Of a stretch of 64,000 nt of DNA, positions 15,957 through 23,536 are shown piece by piece. Source of the stretch: Bradyrhizobium sp. 199 (GTDB lineage: Bacteria; Pseudomonadota; Alphaproteobacteria; Rhizobiales; Xanthobacteraceae); NCBI RefSeq assembly GCF_023073355.1, contig NZ_JADPJI010000002.1:434001-498000 (forward strand), read 5' to 3'. The stretch's first letter is position 1. Every line of letters begins with the position of its first letter. Below the pieces are notes generated by a model. It saw nothing but the letters and a program-made list of their open reading frames with translations. It ran no database searches and had not been told where the DNA came from. Made by a program: the position numbers and the translations under genes.

Positions 15957-16673
15957 TCAGCGCAAGCTCGGCACAAGCCACCGAAACAGCAACACGGCCG
16001 CCAGAGCCCCCAGCATTTCCGCGACGAGGAAGCCGGGTACGTCGATCGGACGAATTCCGGAGAACGTATCGGTGAATGCGCGCGCCAGGGCGACCGCGGG
16101 ATTGGCAAAGTCCGTGGCGGTGAACCAGAAGCCGGCTCCAATATAGGCCGCGACCGCGCCCGCGAGAGCGGATGGCCGCAGGCGGGAGCAGGTCCACACT
16201 ATTCCGATCAAGCCGAACGTGACCAGGAATTCGCTCATCCATTGCGAGTGACCGCTGCGAAGATGGGATGACAGCGAGTAGGGCGGCAAGTCGAACATCG
16301 AGTCAGCAATGGCAACGCCGGCGACGGCGCCGGCCAATTGGGCTGGCAGGTAGAATATGGCGTCGCGCGGCGCGAGGTCGCCGCGAAATGCCAGCACCAG
16401 CGAGACGAGTGGATTGAAATGGGCGCCCGACAATGGCGCGAGCCAGACGATCAGGGCGTAGAGTGCGGCCCCCGTTGAGAGCGCGTTGGCGAGCAAAGCC
16501 AGAGCGACATTGCCCGCTGCCAGCCTCTCGCCAAGAATACCGGAGCCCACGATCGCGACCAGCAGGTAGGCGGTGCCAAGTCCCTCTGCCACCAGTGACC
16601 GCGCGAGCGAGGGGCTGTCGTTGCGATCGCCGCCACGTCTCAACTCGCTCAACGCATCCACCGAGAGCCTCAC
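15957..16673 (-). CDS. MIP/aquaporin family channel
   Basis: 238-residue inner-membrane channel with six helices in two inverted halves. The first pore motif is HFNPLV (Asn-Pro-Leu instead of the classical NPA) and the second is FANPAVALAR with an intact NPA. The opening LVAEGLGTAYLLVAIVGSGILGERLA and the GNVALALLAN stretch match the rhizobial AqpS-like branch, in which some members export arsenite, but no ars genes are nearby. The start overlaps the stop of the DUF3237 gene by four bases, so it is the last gene of a three-gene operon. Substrate (water, glycerol, metalloid or another small solute) is open. Confidence 0.9.
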   Translation of the reverse strand: MRLSVDALSELRRGGDRNDSPSLARSLVAEGLGTAYLLVAIVGSGILGERLAAGNVALALLANALSTGAALYALIVWLAPLSGAHFNPLVSLVLAFRGDLAPRDAIFYLPAQLAGAVAGVAIADSMFDLPPYSLSSHLRSGHSQWMSEFLVTFGLIGIVWTCSRLRPSALAGAVAAYIGAGFWFTATDFANPAVALARAFTDTFSGIRPIDVPGFLVAEMLGALAAVLLFRWLVPSLR

Positions 16674-17161
16674 AGCACTTCGAAGATCTTGTAGGCGACG
16701 GCGCCTTCGACGAGATAACCCTTGCCGACGCAGACGATGTCGTTGAGCCAGGCATAGGTTTGCGAGCCGGTTTCGAACAGCGGATTGGTGCGGAAGTAAT
16801 ATCCGGCGGGGTCGACCTTGGTGCGTCGCGCCGGATCCGCCATGTCGGCGCGCAAAGCCGGCGGCGTCACCCAGCGGCCGCCATAGGTCATGTAGATCGG
16901 CTCGCCGTCATGGGTGCGCAGCGACAGCCTGACATCGAGCGTCATGGTGCCGTCGGCGCGAAACAACGCCCAGTCGCCGCCGCCCCGCAGCACCTCGCCG
17001 CGCAGGCGCGGGCCTTCGAACGAGCCCTTGGCTGCGCCGAACAGCACGCGCTGCCCAACGGGCCCCGCGCCGAAATTCAGGCGCGGATCGAGATCGACGA
17101 CGACGTCGAAGAGATGCCGGGTCGCAAGGTCACCGGCGGACTTCACGCGTGGATCGGCCAT
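16670..17161 (-). CDS. DUF3237 domain protein
   Basis: 163-residue cytosolic protein of the UPF0311/DUF3237 beta-barrel family, function unknown. Typical features are RHLFDVVVDL near the start, FGAAKGSFEGPRLRGEV, GGDWALFRADGTMTLDVR and a PLFETGSQTYAWLND ending. AAGGAG lies nine bases before the ATG at 17161. It follows a SnoaL-like gene by 44 bases and overlaps the aquaporin start, so the three are expected on one transcript driven from the region shared with tetR. Confidence 0.88.
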   Translation of the reverse strand: MADPRVKSAGDLATRHLFDVVVDLDPRLNFGAGPVGQRVLFGAAKGSFEGPRLRGEVLRGGGDWALFRADGTMTLDVRLSLRTHDGEPIYMTYGGRWVTPPALRADMADPARRTKVDPAGYYFRTNPLFETGSQTYAWLNDIVCVGKGYLVEGAVAYKIFEVL

Positions 17162-17205
17162 GGTCTGGCGCTCCTTGATGTCGTGGACGGAAGGCTGTCG
17201 GCGAT

Positions 17206-17664
17206 CTATGCCGCCTGCGCGGCGTCGCCAAACAGCTTGCGCCTGACCGCATCGGTCGAGACGCCGGATTGGGCGCAGAGTTCGGAGAGATCGAACACGA
17301 AGCGTTCATGCGCGATTCTGTCGTCACGAAAGGCAAAGGTGATGAACACCGGCAGCTCGGCCCGGCGGCCGTTCGGCACGACGCCGAAGCGATCGCCGGT
17401 CATCGTCATCCGCGCGGTGCCCCAGCAGACCAGCGTGCCGTCGGAACAGGCGTGGCCATCGAGCACGATTTGATAATCCGGAAAGGACTTGAAGAAGCGC
17501 GTCAGGATGCGCTCGTTTTCCGCGAGGCCCTGCACCCGGGTGCCGAAAGCGGGCGTCTCCAGCACCATATCCGGATGCAGGACTTCCAGCGCCGCAGGGA
17601 CATCCTGCCGACTCTTCGCGACCGCCAGCCTCTCCGCCAGCTCGAACATGCGCCCGCCGTCCAT
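17206..17664 (-). CDS. SnoaL-like / NTF2-fold protein
   Basis: 152-residue cone-shaped NTF2-fold protein of the polyketide-cyclase/ketosteroid-isomerase superfamily. It shows the usual helix FELAERLAVAKSRQDV, the VLHPDMVLETPAFG strand, and FFKSFPDYQIVLDGHACSDG. Function of this member is unknown; relatives act as isomerases, cyclases or binding proteins. ATG 17664 has GAGG seven to ten bases upstream; a GTG two codons earlier is inside that site. First gene of the SnoaL-DUF3237-aquaporin operon, divergent from tetR. Confidence 0.82.
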   Translation of the reverse strand: MDGGRMFELAERLAVAKSRQDVPAALEVLHPDMVLETPAFGTRVQGLAENERILTRFFKSFPDYQIVLDGHACSDGTLVCWGTARMTMTGDRFGVVPNGRRAELPVFITFAFRDDRIAHERFVFDLSELCAQSGVSTDAVRRKLFGDAAQAA

Positions 17665-17693
17665 GGCCACCTCTTACATTCTACGTGTTTAAT

Positions 17694-17710
17694 ACATACA
17701 CAATGTATGT
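17694..17710. promoter_or_regulatory. palindromic operator for the divergent TetR regulator (predicted)
   Basis: ACATACA (17694-17700) and TGTATGT (17704-17710) form a 17-bp palindrome with a 3-base centre. It lies in an unusually AT-rich 90-base gap between the SnoaL-like gene and the tetR gene, 30 bases from one start and 46 from the other, which is where a TetR dimer would bind to control both directions. Confidence 0.7.
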
Positions 17711-17755
17711 TATATGCCGTTTGATACCTGCGCGTCAAGTATTAGGTTGCGCGCG

Positions 17756-18367
17756 ATGCGGGCGAAGGATCCTCCGAAGAGTCGTCGGGAAGAGTACAGC
17801 GAGGCCACCAGGCAGGCGCTGCTCGATGCTGGCCGCGCGGCCTTTGCCGCGCATGGATTTCAGGCGGCCGGCATGGAGGCGATCTCGCGGGCGGCGCGGG
17901 TGACGCGCGGCGCGTTCTACCATCACTTCGAGGACAAGAAGGCGCTGTTCGACGCCGTGGTGGTCGCCATGCAGCGCGAGGCCGCCGCCGGAATCGAAGC
18001 CGCGGCGCGCGGAGAGCGCAAGATCTGGGACCGTCTCAGCGCCGGCATCAATGCGTATCTGGACGCCTGCGAAGAGCCGAACTATGCGCGCATCGTCATC
18101 CAGGAAGCGCAGGCCGTGCTCGGCGAGCCGCGCTATCGCGAGATCGAGGAGACCTATCCGACCGCGCTACTGATCGCGACGCTACGGGCCCTGAAGCGCG
18201 ATGGCGAATTGAACGCGGACGATGTCGATCTGCTGAGCCGGATGATTGACGCTATGATCTGCAAGATCGGGCTGCTGCTCCCCTACGCGGACGATTCCAA
18301 GAAGCTGCGCAGAAACGGACAGGAGATCGTCGCGGCCGTGCTCGAGACATTCCGCCAGAAGGCGTGA
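17756..18367 (+). CDS. TetR/AcrR family transcriptional regulator
   Basis: 203-residue dimeric repressor. The N-terminal HTH is clear: ATRQALLDAGRAAFAAHGFQAAGMEAISRAARVTRGAFYHHFEDKKALFDAV-type sequence, with the recognition helix at TRGAFYHHF. The C-terminal ligand and dimer domain is variable, rich in helices, with AGINAYLDAC and IVIQEAQAVLGEPRYREIEE. ATG 17756 places the HTH close to the N-terminus; an in-frame ATG 17714 adds 14 residues. Probably controls itself and the divergent SnoaL-DUF3237-aquaporin operon through the 17694-17710 palindrome. Ligand unknown. Confidence 0.93.
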   Translation: MRAKDPPKSRREEYSEATRQALLDAGRAAFAAHGFQAAGMEAISRAARVTRGAFYHHFEDKKALFDAVVVAMQREAAAGIEAAARGERKIWDRLSAGINAYLDACEEPNYARIVIQEAQAVLGEPRYREIEETYPTALLIATLRALKRDGELNADDVDLLSRMIDAMICKIGLLLPYADDSKKLRRNGQEIVAAVLETFRQKA

Positions 18368-18773
18368 ACCGGTCTCGACCTCGCGATCGCCCGTGGTCGG
18401 CGTGCTGATGACCGAGGGCAGGCCTAACGCGGCCTTCGGAAAGATCGTCAAGACCATGCCGGCGGCGGAAGGCCCCGCGTGAAAGCGGATGCGGGCATCG
18501 ATCGATCCGCCACGCCATACTGCCAATGAGGCTCAGCTGTTTCCGCTATCCGGCTCGCTGACGACGCCGCCCGATCGCAGGTGGTCGAATGGCTGTTGCT
18601 GACCGACCCGATTCAGGTCCTGGCCACGGATGTCGCTGCGTTCGCAAAGCTCTATCCGATGAACGCGTGCCCGGTGCAGAAGGATACCGGCGTTACGTGC
18701 GCAGGTCGATCTGAGTGGAAGTGCCGTAGCCCGGATGTCGCCGCGCTCATCCGGCTACGCTTTTTCTGCTCGG
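18368..18773. other. 406-bp non-coding stretch, possible gene remnant
   Basis: No intact gene found. Short open pieces look coding-like (for example VLMTEGRPNAAFGKIVKTM from about 18400 and VVEWLLLTDPIQVLATDV from about 18580), but each is interrupted and I recognise neither. The last part holds a short palindromic repeat (18725-18759). Best read as decayed sequence downstream of tetR. Confidence 0.4.
18725..18759. repeat. GTAGCCCGGATG...CATCCGGCTAC palindrome
   Basis: A 35-bp palindrome with arms GTAGCCCGGATG and CATCCGGCTAC, between the 3' side of tetR and the 3' end of lysK. It is a short relative of the repeat at 13438-13521 and may help end the lysK transcript. Confidence 0.7.
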
Positions 18774-20417
18774 CTAAGCGCTCCGCGCCAGCGCACCGTC
18801 GATCATGTTCACGGCGTTCTGCAAGCCGTACACCGCGACGAAGGAGCCGAAGCGCGGGCCCTTCTCCTGGCCGAGCAGGACCTGGTAGAGCATGTTGAAC
18901 CAGTCAAGCGTGACGCCGGGACGGCCGTCCTTGCCCTTCTTGACCTGATCGAGGAACGGCTCGCGGCGGCCGATCTCGTAGACGACGTTCTGGATGTCCT
19001 CGGCCGAAGCCTCCGGCGCAAGCTGTGACAGCGCATCGCGCAGATCCTGCAAGGCAGCGCGCTCGGTCTCCGTGGGTTCGCGGAACTGCTTCGTCGGTGC
19101 GACGAAGTCGCGGTAATAGTTGATGGCGTAGCCGACCATCGCATCCAGCTTCGGATGGGTCTGCGGGCTCACGCCCGGGCGATAGCGGCCGATGAAGCCC
19201 CACAGCGTCTCGGCATTCTCCGCGTTCGACGACGACACCAGCGTCAGCAGAAGCTGGAACGTGACGGGCATGTCGAATTTTGGCGGCTTGCCGTTATGGA
19301 TGTGCCAGACCGGATTGCCGAGCTGCTGCTTCGCATCCTGCTTGGCAAAGCCGTCGATGAACTGCTGATAGTCGTCGACGTTGCGCGGGATGACGTCGAA
19401 ATAGAGTCGCTTGGCCGCCTTCGGCTCGCGGTACATGAACAGTGACAGCGATTCCGGCGAGGCGTAGCGCAGCCATTCATCGATGGTGAGGCCGTTGCCT
19501 TTGGACTTCGAGATCTTCTGGCCCTTCTCGTCGAGGAAGAGCTCGTAATTGAAGCCTTCGGGCGGCGTGGCGCCGAGCGCCCTGGCGATCGCGCCGGACA
19601 GCTTCACCGAATCGATCAGGTCCTTGCCGGCCATCTCGTAATCGACGCCGAGCGCGACCCAGCGCATCGCCCAGTCGGCCTTCCATTGGCACTTCACATT
19701 GCCGCCGGTGACTGATGTTTCGACTTCCTGGTTCGTATCAGGGTCGACATAAGTCACCGTGCCGGCCGCGACGTCGCGGCGGATCATCGGCACCTGCAGC
19801 ACGACACCCGTCGTCTTGCTGATGGGCAGGAATGGCGAATAGGTGGCGCGGCGATCGGGACCGAGCGTCGGCAGGATGATCGCCATCACCTTGTCGTAGG
19901 CGGCGAGCATCTTCAGTAGCGTCGCGTCGAAGCGGCCTGATGTGTAGTAGTCGGTCGAGCTCGCGAACTCGTAGTCGAAGCCAAAATGATCGAGGAACGC
20001 GCGCAGCCGCGCATTGTTGTGCGCGCCGAACGACGGATATTCGTTCGAGAACGGATCCGGCACCCGCGTCAGCGGCTTGCCGAGATGCGCGGCCAGCATC
20101 TCCTTGTTGGGGACGTTGTCGGGCACCTTGCGGAAGCCGTCCATGTCGTCGGAGAAGGCGAGCAGGCGCGTCTTGATCTTGTCCTCGGTCAGCACGCGAA
20201 ACGCATAGCGGACCATCGAGGTGCGCGCGACCTCGCCGAACGTGCCGATATGCGGCAGGCCTGACGGCCCGTAGCCGGTCTCGAACAGCACCTCGTCCTT
20301 GGGGCTCTTCTTCAGCCGCGCGACAATGGCCTTCGCCTGCTCGAACGGCCAGGCGTTGGATTGTTCGGCGAGCGCACGCAAATCGCTCGGGTTCGCGGCA
20401 AGATCGATAGCGGACAT
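18774..20417 (-). CDS. lysK: lysyl-tRNA synthetase, class I
   Basis: Charges tRNA-Lys. This is the class I (archaeal-type) enzyme, not the class II LysS used by most bacteria: it has the HIGH-like motif [13 protein letters not shown] near residue 50 and the KMSKS-like motif KISKSKGNG near residue 300, both of the Rossmann-type catalytic domain, and lacks class II motifs. 547 residues, normal for the family. Class I LysRS is established in many alphaproteobacteria. It stands alone between a decayed region and a binding-protein gene. No class II copy is present in this window. Confidence 0.97.
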   Translation of the reverse strand: MSAIDLAANPSDLRALAEQSNAWPFEQAKAIVARLKKSPKDEVLFETGYGPSGLPHIGTFGEVARTSMVRYAFRVLTEDKIKTRLLAFSDDMDGFRKVPDNVPNKEMLAAHLGKPLTRVPDPFSNEYPSFGAHNNARLRAFLDHFGFDYEFASSTDYYTSGRFDATLLKMLAAYDKVMAIILPTLGPDRRATYSPFLPISKTTGVVLQVPMIRRDVAAGTVTYVDPDTNQEVETSVTGGNVKCQWKADWAMRWVALGVDYEMAGKDLIDSVKLSGAIARALGATPPEGFNYELFLDEKGQKISKSKGNGLTIDEWLRYASPESLSLFMYREPKAAKRLYFDVIPRNVDDYQQFIDGFAKQDAKQQLGNPVWHIHNGKPPKFDMPVTFQLLLTLVSSSNAENAETLWGFIGRYRPGVSPQTHPKLDAMVGYAINYYRDFVAPTKQFREPTETERAALQDLRDALSQLAPEASAEDIQNVVYEIGRREPFLDQVKKGKDGRPGVTLDWFNMLYQVLLGQEKGPRFGSFVAVYGLQNAVNMIDGALARSA

Positions 20418-20496
20418 CTACAGAGGCCTCCGGGCCGCGGAAAATAGCGATTTCCGGGCAGAATGCAATTTTGCGAGACGGTGCAACCGCACCCAC

Positions 20497-20584
20497 CGTC
20501 ATTGCGAGCGAAGCGAAGCAATCCAGAATCTTTCCGCAGAAGCACTCTGGATTGCTTCGTCGCTGCGCTCCTCGCCGTGACGAC
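20497..20584. repeat. CGTCATTGCGAGCGAAGCGAAGCAATCCAGA inverted repeat
   Basis: The left arm reads CGTCATTGCGAGCG then AAGCAATCCAGA; after a short loop the right arm returns TCTGGATTGCTTCG and ends at GTGACG. It lies downstream of the binding-protein gene at 20600 and upstream of lysK's 5' end. A second copy is at 52663-52750. Confidence 0.85.
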
Positions 20585-20599
20585 AAGGAGGCAGCGAAG

Positions 20600-21535
20600 C
20601 TAAAACGGGCTCACCGAGAAATACCGCAGCCACAGATCGGTGTAGCGACCTTTTTCCCAGACGCGGAACAGGGCCCAGTTCAGGGCCTGGCGCAGCACGT
20701 CGTTGCCCTTGCGCACGGCGATGCCGATGCCTTCGCCAAAGAAACGACTCTCGACGAAGGGGCCGCCGGAGAAGGCACAGCAGTCGCCGGAATCGGTGCC
20801 GTTGATCCAGAACGCGAGCGAGATGGCGTCGCCGAAGATGAAATCGACATCGCCCTTGCGCAAGGCGGCGCGCATCGCATCGTCGTTGGGATAGGGATGC
20901 AGCTCGGCGTCGGTGAACATGGCCTTGAGATAGGCCTCGTGCGCAGAGCCGCCGATCACGCCGACTTTCTTGCCCTCGAGATATTCAGGCCGGACTTCCG
21001 GCATCACCGCGTCCTTGCGCGAGGCGAAGCGCGCCGGCACCCGGTAGTAGGGATCGGTGAAGTCGACCCGGGCGCGCAGCTGCGGGCTCACCGCCATCGA
21101 GGCGATGATGGCATCGCCGCGGTTGGAGGAGAGCGCATCGACCAGCGTCTCGAAGCGGCGCATCTGCACGGTGCAGGTGACCTTGATCTCCTCGCACAGG
21201 CTGCGTGCAAGATCGACATTGAAGCCGGCCGGATTGCCGTCGGCCCCGGTGTAGTTGAACGGCGGATAGTCGGTCTCGGTCAGGAAGCGGATCACGGTCA
21301 GGCGCGACAGGTCGGGCCGCTCCGGTCGCCGCCGCGGATCCCAGAAGCCGGGGACGGCCTGCGGGGCGGCCTGGGGTGCGACCTGCGGCGTTCCTTGGGG
21401 GGCCGCTGGGGGCTGCTTGGCCGGGGCCTGCGCCTGTGCGCCGGGCAGGCCCACGAGCAGGCAAACGCCGACCACCAGCCCGGTCAGCAAGCCACGGGCG
21501 GATTTGGACGATTTCGCCTGTTGCGATGGAGCCAT
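20600..21535 (-). CDS. amino-acid-type ABC transporter substrate-binding protein (SBP_bac_3)
   Basis: Periplasmic binding protein of 311 residues. A basic N-terminus and hydrophobic stretch (GLLTGLVVGVCLLVGLPGAQAQA) form the signal peptide, followed by a Pro/Gln/Ala-rich linker of about 30 residues. The folded part starts TVIRFLTETDYPPFNY and has GFNVDLARSLCEEI and the VDFTDPYY signature of family 3 binding proteins. No permease or ATPase gene is adjacent, so it is an orphan; ligand unknown. The proline-rich linker is longer than usual and may extend the protein away from the membrane or cell wall. Confidence 0.88.
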   Translation of the reverse strand: MAPSQQAKSSKSARGLLTGLVVGVCLLVGLPGAQAQAPAKQPPAAPQGTPQVAPQAAPQAVPGFWDPRRRPERPDLSRLTVIRFLTETDYPPFNYTGADGNPAGFNVDLARSLCEEIKVTCTVQMRRFETLVDALSSNRGDAIIASMAVSPQLRARVDFTDPYYRVPARFASRKDAVMPEVRPEYLEGKKVGVIGGSAHEAYLKAMFTDAELHPYPNDDAMRAALRKGDVDFIFGDAISLAFWINGTDSGDCCAFSGGPFVESRFFGEGIGIAVRKGNDVLRQALNWALFRVWEKGRYTDLWLRYFSVSPF

Positions 21536-21623
21536 CGGCTGAAAATGAACGAATTTCGTTGGGATCGGAGGGCCTTATAGCCCATCCGGCCGGGAACGCG
21601 AGCAGGATTGCGGTCAGGGTGCG

Positions 21624-21742
21624 CTCCCTTCCCCGCTTGCGGGGGAGGGTCGGGGAGAGGGTGCTTCCGCAATGGGACAGCCCCGATGAGGGGAGAGCCC
21701 TCACCCGGCGGGTTGCGCCGCCTCTCCCGCAAGCGGGAGAGG
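21624..21742. repeat. CCCGCTTGCGGG / CCTCTCCCGCAAGCGGGAGAGG repeat pair
   Basis: Two palindromes of the CTCCC/GGGAG family at about 21624-21650 and 21721-21742, with a GCACCC/GAGCCCTCACCC-type spacer, in the same layout as the copy at 10828-10933. It lies after the 3' end of the SCO gene. Confidence 0.8.
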
Positions 21743-21782
21743 TTACACCGAGCCCGTCGCGCGAGCTCCCGGAAAACAAACG

Positions 21783-22373
21783 TCAAAGATACTTCTTCAA
21801 ATCCGCCGCGGCTTCTTCCGGGGTTCGCTTCAGGTTGAACGGCGAGACGAAGCGGCCGTCGCGGTCCATCAGATAGATCAGTGCGGTGTGGTCCATGGTG
21901 TAGTCGCCGTCCTTGGTCGGGACTTTTTTGGCGTAGACCCGGTAGGAGGAGACGACCTTGGCGGTCTCGGCGGGATCGCCGGACAGGCCTTCGAGACGCG
22001 GATCGAAGCTCGACAGATACTCCTTCATGGTCGCGGGCGTATCCCGCTCGGGATCGACCGAGATGAAGACGGCATTGACCTTGTCGGCATCCTTGCCCAT
22101 CGCGCGCAGCACTTCCGAGATCTCGAACAGCGACGTCGGGCAGACGTCGGGGCAATGGGTGTAGCCGAAGAAAATCAGCGTCGGCTTGCCCTTCAGGCTC
22201 TTGTCGGTGACGGCCTTGCCGTTCTGGTCGGTGAGCTGGAACGGGCCGCCGATGGCGGCCGGTTGCGCCACTTTGCTGACCCCGCCCATGGCCCAGAACA
22301 TGATCAGGAGGCCGACAATGAGGCTTGCGGCAAAGGCGGTCGCGATCACCAGCGGACGGGCGGCGGAACTCAT
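21783..22373 (-). CDS. SCO1/SenC family copper chaperone
   Basis: Membrane-anchored thioredoxin-fold protein that delivers copper to the CuA site of cytochrome c oxidase. ATG 22373 gives 196 residues: one N-terminal membrane segment (about residues 8-28, ATAFAASLIVGLLIMFWAMGG), then the copper-binding FFGYTHCPDVCPTSL (CxxxC) near residue 75 and the third ligand His in YTMDHTALIYL near 160. Frames further upstream encode nothing recognisable. A small membrane-protein gene precedes it on the same strand. Confidence 0.93.
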   Translation of the reverse strand: MSSAARPLVIATAFAASLIVGLLIMFWAMGGVSKVAQPAAIGGPFQLTDQNGKAVTDKSLKGKPTLIFFGYTHCPDVCPTSLFEISEVLRAMGKDADKVNAVFISVDPERDTPATMKEYLSSFDPRLEGLSGDPAETAKVVSSYRVYAKKVPTKDGDYTMDHTALIYLMDRDGRFVSPFNLKRTPEEAAADLKKYL

Positions 22374-22396
22374 GAGCGGAAACTTCCTGTCGCGAA

Positions 22397-22591
22397 TCAG
22401 AAGCAGGCGGCGAAACCGGTCCTGATCATTTCGAAGAACATCTGCGTGCCGTAGTGGAACCACAGCGCCAGCGCGCCGAGCACGAGCAATCCACCGATCG
22501 CCACGCCGGCCAACAGCAGCACGGACGGCGTCCGGCCGGCAGTGGGCGAATTGTCCTGGAGGCGATGTGCCGGATGTACTGGTTGAGCCAT
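22397..22591 (-). CDS. small single-span membrane protein upstream of the SCO gene
   Basis: 64-residue protein with a Pro-rich N-terminus and one membrane segment (about residues 22-45). It lies 23 bases before the SCO start on the same strand, so it probably shares its transcript and may belong to copper or cytochrome-oxidase handling; that is inference from position only. ATG 22591 is chosen; an earlier in-frame start adds 11 residues. I do not recognise a named family. Confidence 0.6.
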   Translation of the reverse strand: MAQPVHPAHRLQDNSPTAGRTPSVLLLAGVAIGGLLVLGALALWFHYGTQMFFEMIRTGFAACF

Positions 22592-22658
22592 GGCAATGAT
22601 GGGGGCAAAAGCCCGGGTTCCCAACCCTCAGATAGGCTTCGGCCCGCCCGTGGGCAAG

Positions 22659-22710
22659 GCGCCGCCAGCAGGGAAGCGCCGCCAGCAGGGAAGCGCCGCC
22701 AGCGGGCCAA
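22659..22710. repeat. 17-bp tandem repeat, about three copies
   Basis: GCGCCGCCAGCAGGGAA occurs at 22659-22675 and 22676-22692 and then as a diverged third copy. It lies in the gap between the 3' end of the gene at 22754 and the small membrane-protein gene. A simple minisatellite likely to vary between strains. Confidence 0.85.
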
Positions 22711-22753
22711 GGCACTGCCGGCGGGCTAGAACGCCACAGTCAGGCCGAGAACG

Positions 22754-23275
22754 TCAGCGCAGGAGCTGGCCGCGGGCGGATTCGATCTGGTCCGCTTGCG
22801 GCATAGGCCGTCGCGACGGCTTGATCGCCGAGGCCTGGGCGTCCAGGTAGCAGGGCTTGTACATGGCCTGGAGCTGCCTGCCCTTCAGGAAGAGCATGTG
22901 CGGGGTGAGGCCGCCACGCTGGCTGATCCAGCGCTTCACCTGCGATGGGTACATCGCATAGAGCATCTGGGTCGCCTCGGCATTGGTAATGGCGCGGCCA
23001 TTGCTGCCGAAATCCCAGGCCGCGTGGAAGCCAAGCGTCGCGCTCGAGGTCACGCAGATGCGGTCATGCGGGATCGCGCCGAGGACGATGGTGCAGGCGG
23101 AGGCGCAGAGGCCGTCGATGATGACGGTTTCGCCGGACTGACGCAGATCCTGGTACTTGTCGACGTAGGTTCCGATCCGGCCGCCGCGATCATCGGCGAT
23201 CCGAACCACCGCGTGAGAAGCCCCCATGCCAGCGATCAACAGAACCGCCGCAAGCAACCCCGTCAGAAACTTCAT
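22754..23275 (-). CDS. exported protein with ClpP/crotonase-like periplasmic domain
   Basis: 173 residues with a signal peptide (MKFLTGLLAAVLLIAGMGASHA). The mature part has GGRIGTYVDKYQDLRQSGETVIIDGLCASACTIVL, which matches the layout of ClpP-like fold proteins of rhizobia with a Ser in the CASACT turn, and GFHAAWDFG with a His where a catalytic dyad partner would be expected. Three of its cysteines could form disulfides. Catalysis is inferred and not certain. ATG 23275 starts the signal peptide; longer frames upstream are rejected. Divergent from the flavoprotein gene at 23537. Confidence 0.7.
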   Translation of the reverse strand: MKFLTGLLAAVLLIAGMGASHAVVRIADDRGGRIGTYVDKYQDLRQSGETVIIDGLCASACTIVLGAIPHDRICVTSSATLGFHAAWDFGSNGRAITNAEATQMLYAMYPSQVKRWISQRGGLTPHMLFLKGRQLQAMYKPCYLDAQASAIKPSRRPMPQADQIESARGQLLR

Positions 23276-23536
23276 TGGCCCCCGCCCCGGTCGAATTCGA
23301 ATCTGCTTGTCAGGTGGTGATGCACGGCTAGCGTCCGTCGTAACCGAAGTTTTGTCTAGGCGGGCCGGCTCGCTCAAACCAAATTCAATTCCAGTGTTGC
23401 GTCCGCGCTGCACTCGGACAGTCTTTATCCCAAAGTGGAACAAGTTAAGGATGTCTTGCGCGCCACACACTTGATCTCAGTTACAACCGCTGGCTTCAAT
23501 CCGGGCAAATACAGGGAATTTAGGGTGGGGGAATAC

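Noticed and set aside
22374..22715. Upstream extension of the SCO protein by about 114 residues
   Set aside because: The extension is Arg/His-rich antisense-like sequence that overlaps the small membrane-protein gene in another frame; SCO proteins start with the membrane anchor found at 22373.
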